A stretch of DNA of 47,817 nucleotides. Origin: Nonomuraea zeae. Its GTDB lineage: Bacteria > Actinomycetota > Actinomycetes > Streptosporangiales > Streptosporangiaceae. This document shows positions 44,232-47,817 of this stretch, piece after piece; the stretch's first letter is position 1; every line of letters starts with the position of its first letter. The stretch is taken from contig NZ_VCKX01000066.1 in NCBI RefSeq assembly GCF_005889725.1, positions 1 through 47,817 on the forward strand. The letters are read 5' to 3'. A model generated the notes under the pieces. That model was not told the DNA's origin, did no database searches, and worked only from the letters and a program-made list of their open reading frames with translations. Made by a program: the position numbers and the translations under genes.

Positions 44232-45172
44232 CCGCCGTCGACTGCGGCACCAATTCTGTACGCCTGCTCATCGCGGACGTCCACGACGACGTGCTGGACG
44301 ACGTCGAGCGGCGGATGGAGATCGTCCGCCTGGGCCAGGGCGTCGACAAGACCGGCCGGCTGGCGCCCGACGCGCTGGAGCGCACGTTCAAGGCCATGCG
44401 CGCCTACCGCGGGCTGATCGACCGGCACGGCGCGACGGCGACCCGCGTGGTGGCGACGAGCGCGACCAGGGACGCGGCGAACCGGGCGGAGTTCGTGGCG
44501 GGCGTCCGCGAGATCTTCGGGGTCGAGCCCGAGGTGGTGTCGGGCTCCGAGGAGGCCGAGCTGTCCTTCACGGGCGCGACCAGAGGGCTGGTGCGGCTGT
44601 CGCCCGAGACGGAGATGCCCCAAGGGCCGCTGCCCCCTTACCTGGTGGTGGACATCGGCGGCGGGTCCACCGAGTTCGTGGTCGGGTCCAAGCACGCCGA
44701 GGCGGCGCTGTCGGTGGACATCGGCTGCGTGCGCCTGACCGAGCGCCACCTGCGCGACGACGAGGACCCGCCGTCCGCGCTCGCGCTGGAGGCCGTGGTC
44801 GCCGACATCGAGGAGGCGCTCGACCGGGTCGAGGCGGAGGTGCCCGTACGGCGGGCGCACACGCTCGTGGGCCTGGCCGGGTCGGTGACGACGATGGCGG
44901 GCATCGCGCTCGAGCTGCCCAGCTACGACTCGGCCCGGATCCACCACTCCCAGATGTCCTCCGCGCAGGTTCACGACGTCACCCGCAGGCTGCTGGCGAT
45001 GACCCATGGTGAGCGGGCGGAGGTGCCCGTGATGCATCCGGGAAGGGTTGACGTCATTGGTGCGGGTGCGCTAATTCTTGATCGGATCGTCCGTCGTTTC
45101 GGGTTTTCGCAGGTCGTTGTGAGTGAACACGACATCCTGGACGGTATTGCCTGGTCCCTCGCCAGTAGCTGA
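44222..45172 (+). CDS. ppx: Exopolyphosphatase / GppA-type phosphatase
   Basis: A 316-aa Ppx/GppA protein of the ASKHA fold that trims polyphosphate or pppGpp. It begins VAAVDCGTNSVRLLIAD (phosphate 1), has TSATRDAANR and the second phosphate loop VVDIGGGSTEFVVG, and LVGLAGSVTTMAGIAL. The single-domain length matches the short actinobacterial type (Ppx1/Ppx2). Together with ppk1 and the CHAD protein it completes a polyphosphate set in this window. Confidence 0.93.
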   Translation: MRVAAVDCGTNSVRLLIADVHDDVLDDVERRMEIVRLGQGVDKTGRLAPDALERTFKAMRAYRGLIDRHGATATRVVATSATRDAANRAEFVAGVREIFGVEPEVVSGSEEAELSFTGATRGLVRLSPETEMPQGPLPPYLVVDIGGGSTEFVVGSKHAEAALSVDIGCVRLTERHLRDDEDPPSALALEAVVADIEEALDRVEAEVPVRRAHTLVGLAGSVTTMAGIALELPSYDSARIHHSQMSSAQVHDVTRRLLAMTHGERAEVPVMHPGRVDVIGAGALILDRIVRRFGFSQVVVSEHDILDGIAWSLASS

Positions 45173-45340
45173 AGAAATCCGGACATTTCCGATCTATGGG
45201 CGGTGTTGAGGGTGCAATCTGTATTGTGATTAGGTAAAGGGGCATTACGGGGGCTTTGCCATATCGCTGTGCACGGAAGGTGCTGGCGTGGCGACCGTTC
45301 CCGAGCGCGTCTTTTCCCTCACGGAATGGAGCACTCTCAC

Positions 45341-46486
45341 ATGATGTCTATCGGTTTAGCACGTAAGGCGGCCGCGTTCGGCGCGTCGGCCGCAGTGCTG
45401 GCCGCCCTGGCAGCGGGCCTGGTCGCCAGCCCCGCGCAGGCGGCGACCGCGTCCACGGCGACGGCGGCCACCGCCGCGACCGCCAAGGGCGCCAAGGTTT
45501 CGGTCTCTACGCCCAAGGCCTCCACGGGTGACTACGAAGGTTCCTGCCCGGTCAAGGTGAACTTCTCGGCCAAGATCAAGGTGGCCGTCAAGGGCAAGAC
45601 CGAGCTGGCCTACCGCTGGCTGCACGGCGACGGGTCCAAGAGCAAGGTCAACGTGGTCAAGCTCAAGGGCAAGGGCACGAAGTCGGTGACGGTCAAGCAG
45701 TCCATCACCTTCAAGGAAGACGTCAAGGGCTGGGAGGCCGTTCAGGTCCTCGGTCCGAAGAAGGTCACCTCGAAGAAGGGCTACTTCTCCGTTTCCTGCG
45801 CCAAGCCGCAGGATGACGTGCGCACGCACCTGGACGTGTCGGTGACGGCCCGCGCCTGGGCCAGCCCCTCCTCGTACGTGGGCCCCTGCACCCCCGGCGA
45901 CAAGATCGACTTCGTCGGCCTCATCGAGGCCAACCGGACCACGTGGGTCCGCTACCGCTGGGTTCTCAACGGTGACGTCGTCGACTACGGCCGCGTGAAG
46001 GTCCGCGACGCGCGCAAGGTCGGCTTCGGCTTCTCCCCGCGTCACAGCGACCGTGGCTGGGCGCAGCTGGAGATCCTCGGCCCCGACGGAAGCTCCTCGA
46101 ACCGGGCCTACTACAAGGTCTGGTGCAAGGACTCCACCCCTGAGGCACCCGCCGTCAAGGTCTCGGCCGCTGCTACGGCGACGACCTCCTCCGACTGCAA
46201 GGTGACCGCCAGTGGCTCCGTCTCCTCGACCGGCGCCGCCAAGGTCAGCTGGTCCTGGCAGCTCAACGGCGCCACCGTGGAGACCGGCGAGACGTACTTC
46301 GGCCGTCACGGCGGCACGAAGACCGTCGGTTACGTTTCGTCGGTGCTGACCGGTGAGGCGGCCAAGGGTGGCAAGGTCACTCTGACGGTCACGGGCCCGG
46401 GCAACAGCGACGCCGTCGCGGTGGTCTACGCCCCGTGCCAGGCGCCGGCTTCCGCCACGCCGACCCCCACGCCGTCGGCTTCCTGA
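45341..46486 (+). CDS. Secreted protein of three Cys-paired Ig-like repeats
   Basis: A 381-aa exported protein. The signal peptide has the hydrophobic core FGASAAVLAALAAGLVAS and a likely cut at AQA-AT (about residue 33). Three repeats of about 95-105 residues follow, each opening and closing with one Cys (GSCPVKV to SVSCAK; GPCTPGD to KVWCKD; SDCKVTA to APCQAP) and holding a YRW/WQL-type tryptophan core, suggesting Ig-like domains with one disulfide each. The first repeat is very Lys-rich. The tail is Pro/Thr/Ser. ATG 45341 has ggag 9 nt upstream. Function unknown; an adhesive or envelope role is only a guess. Confidence 0.82.
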   Translation: MMSIGLARKAAAFGASAAVLAALAAGLVASPAQAATASTATAATAATAKGAKVSVSTPKASTGDYEGSCPVKVNFSAKIKVAVKGKTELAYRWLHGDGSKSKVNVVKLKGKGTKSVTVKQSITFKEDVKGWEAVQVLGPKKVTSKKGYFSVSCAKPQDDVRTHLDVSVTARAWASPSSYVGPCTPGDKIDFVGLIEANRTTWVRYRWVLNGDVVDYGRVKVRDARKVGFGFSPRHSDRGWAQLEILGPDGSSSNRAYYKVWCKDSTPEAPAVKVSAAATATTSSDCKVTASGSVSSTGAAKVSWSWQLNGATVETGETYFGRHGGTKTVGYVSSVLTGEAAKGGKVTLTVTGPGNSDAVAVVYAPCQAPASATPTPTPSAS

Positions 46487-46546
46487 GCGACGCGAGGCTG
46501 ACTGACAAGAAGCCGGTTGATCCGAGGCCGGCTGAATGAGCAACGG

Positions 46547-46582
46547 GAACCGGGTGGCCCCGCGAGGCGCCACCCGGTTTTT
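46547..46582 (+). terminator. Strong intrinsic terminator after the Ig-like secreted protein
   Basis: An 11-bp stem (46548-46558 with 46569-46579, accgggtggc/gccacccggt) with a 10-nt loop runs directly into five T residues. Confidence 0.88.
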
Positions 46583-46586
46583 CGTG

Positions 46587-46616
46587 TTGCCACTACTGCG
46601 CTTTGCACAGTAGTGT
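46587..46616 (+). promoter_or_regulatory. padR promoter with overlapping operator
   Basis: TTGCCA (46587-46592), an 18-bp spacer and TAGTGT (46611-46616) would start transcription at or within a few bases of the GTG at 46624, so the mRNA is probably leaderless. A perfect 8-bp inverted repeat, cactactg/cagtagtg (46591-46598 and 46608-46615), spans the spacer and both boxes, well placed for autorepression by PadR. Confidence 0.65.
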
Positions 46617-46623
46617 GCTTTGC

Positions 46624-46950
46624 GTGGATAGCAGCCAGCTGCTCAAGGGAGTGCTCGACCTGGCCGTGCTGGCCGTTCTCAACGAGCGCGACGGCTACGG
46701 CTACGACGTGGTGCGCAGGCTCAGAGAGGCGGGGCTGGACGAGGTGGGCGACGCCTCCGTCTACGGCACGCTGCGCCGGCTGTTCAAGGCCGGCGCGCTG
46801 ACCTCATATGTGGTGGCCTCGGACGAGGGGCCGCACCGCAAGTACTACGGGCTCAACGAGGTCGGCAGAGGCATGTACGCCACCTCGGCCAAGACCTGGG
46901 CCTCCTTCGCGGCCACCATGGCATCCCTGCTCAAGGAGGGACAAGCATGA
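46624..46950 (+). CDS. PadR-family transcriptional regulator
   Basis: A 108-aa winged-helix protein. It begins VDSSQLLKGVLDLAVLAVLNERDGYGYDVVRRLREAG, then GDASVYGTLRRLFKAGALTSYVV and RKYYGLNEVGRGMY, the PadR N-terminal domain, with a short C-terminal helix for dimerisation. GTG 46624 fits the family; the longer frame starting at ATG 46603 would lie inside the promoter. Its stop overlaps the next gene by 4 bp (ATGA), and the pair is a typical PadR-HAAS two-gene unit, in which the membrane protein is usually the partner controlled with it. Confidence 0.92.
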   Translation: MDSSQLLKGVLDLAVLAVLNERDGYGYDVVRRLREAGLDEVGDASVYGTLRRLFKAGALTSYVVASDEGPHRKYYGLNEVGRGMYATSAKTWASFAATMASLLKEGQA

Positions 46951-47817
46951 CCCCCGAACAGTACGCGCAGGCCGTACGGGATGCCTTAGCCGATCATCCC
47001 GAGCGGGAAGAGCTGCTCGAAGACCTCGACGACCACCTGGCGGAGATCGCGGCGGAGTCGGACCTGCCGATGGAGCTGCGGCTGGGGCCGCCGGAGAGCT
47101 ACGCGGAAGATCTGGCCGCCGCCTACGGGGACAGGCCCGAGCGTGGCCGTGGGCGCCGCAGGGACCCGCGGGAGTGGGTCCTGGGCGCCGCGCTGGGCGT
47201 GCACACCAGGCTGCTGCGCCAGGGGCCCTACCGGAGCTTCACGGGCTTCCTGCCCGAGCTGCGCCCCGGATGGTGGGTGCTGCGCGGTTACCTGCTCGCC
47301 ATGCTGCTGCTTTCGCTGGCCGGGGACGGCAGGATCGTGCCGGCCGAGCTCTCCGACCTGGCCGTGGTCGCGGCGGGCATCTGGGTGTCGGTCTGGTTCG
47401 GCCGGCGGCGTGGCGGCGGGCTGGTGTCGGTGCTGACGGCGGGCGCCAACGTGCTGGCGGTGCTGGCGCTGTTCGCGGGCATGGTGGCGGCGGGCTCGCT
47501 GCACTCATCCGAGCCGTCCATCGCCATGGCGGAGCGGGCGCAGCCGCAGGTGTGGGTGGACCGGGTCGCGGACGACGGCGTCTACAACATCAAGCCGTAC
47601 GCCAAGGACGGCACCCCGCTGACCGACGTCTACCTATACGACCAGGACGGCAACCCGATCACCACCCATCCGGAGATCTACGGCTTCCGCCCCGACAGCT
47701 CGTGCGGCGAGCCGATTCTCAACCGCTACCCGCTGCCGCTGGTCAGGGACGGCCTGCCGGACGAGCCGCAGACGGCGCCGGAGCCGCGGCTCAGCTGCCC
47801 CACCCCGTCCGCCTCCT
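46947..47817 (+). CDS. HAAS-domain membrane protein (incomplete at window end)
   Basis: An ATG with the ribosome site aaggaggg opens a frame of at least 290 codons that runs off the window. The first 60 residues (YAQAVRDALADHPEREELLEDLDDHLAEIA, then GPPESYAEDLAAAYG) match the helical HAAS signalling domain found next to PadR regulators. Hydrophobic stretches follow at about 110-128, 137-152 and 160-185, then a soluble part with DGVYNIKPYAKDGTPL, DVYLYDQDGNPI and SSCGEPI that would lie outside the cell. The true end is not seen. Confidence 0.85.
   Translation, partial: MTPEQYAQAVRDALADHPEREELLEDLDDHLAEIAAESDLPMELRLGPPESYAEDLAAAYGDRPERGRGRRRDPREWVLGAALGVHTRLLRQGPYRSFTGFLPELRPGWWVLRGYLLAMLLLSLAGDGRIVPAELSDLAVVAAGIWVSVWFGRRRGGGLVSVLTAGANVLAVLALFAGMVAAGSLHSSEPSIAMAERAQPQVWVDRVADDGVYNIKPYAKDGTPLTDVYLYDQDGNPITTHPEIYGFRPDSSCGEPILNRYPLPLVRDGLPDEPQTAPEPRLSCPTPSAS

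Overview
The window looks like a chromosomal segment of a high-GC actinomycete: GTG and TTG starts, 1-14 nt gene overlaps and several candidate leaderless promoters. Family content suggests a Streptosporangiaceae- or Streptomyces-like organism; no genus can be fixed from the sequence alone. The housekeeping backbone (ispE, glmU, prs, rplY, pth, mfd, mazG, eno, ftsB-like, DUF501, ppx) follows the order of the Mycobacterium tuberculosis region around Rv1011-Rv1026, so this part is ordinary core genome.

Left part (1-17.7 kb): ispE and an ABC-F ATPase; a MarR regulator divergent from a Tam-like methyltransferase, with two operator-like palindromes between them; a VOC protein; a CYTH-CHAD protein overlapping a cytochrome P450; on the minus strand ppk1 with a MutT1-like Nudix/histidine-phosphatase protein, a TetR regulator with an unusual charged tail, and an acyl-CoA desaturase; then tRNA-Gln(UUG), glmU-prs, rplY and pth.

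Middle part (17.8-36.2 kb), between pth and mfd, is accessory and is the main point of interest. It holds a nearly complete polysaccharide export set (polyprenyl sugar-phosphate transferase, two glycosyltransferases, Wzx-type flippase, O-antigen ligase/polymerase, Wzz-type chain-length protein, secreted GH26-like lipoprotein). Interleaved with it are three sulfotransferases and the machinery to make and recycle PAPS: cysD and cysN (ATP sulfurylase), an APS kinase with a degenerate sulfurylase-like N-terminus, cysQ (PAP phosphatase) and a TauE/SafE permease. The stop/start overlap between the sugar-phosphate transferase and cysQ ties the sulfur and polysaccharide genes into one plan. I infer a locus for a sulfated exopolysaccharide or cell-surface glycan, uncommon in actinobacteria.

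Right part (36.2-47.8 kb): a divergent methyltransferase/cupin pair, then mfd, a SurA-like lipoprotein, mazG, eno, ftsB-like, DUF501 and ppx, a secreted protein of three Cys-paired Ig-like repeats, and a PadR regulator coupled to a HAAS-type membrane protein cut by the window end.

Regulatory signals that can be read directly include a three-unit 11-bp PHO-box-like array before ppk1, operators before tam, the desaturase, tetR and padR, and several hairpin terminators. A recurring oddity is short tandem duplication at gene boundaries (ispE upstream, ABC-F downstream, marR stop, tetR stop, cysD/cysN junction, cupin start). No insertion sequence, CRISPR array, prophage or rRNA gene was seen.
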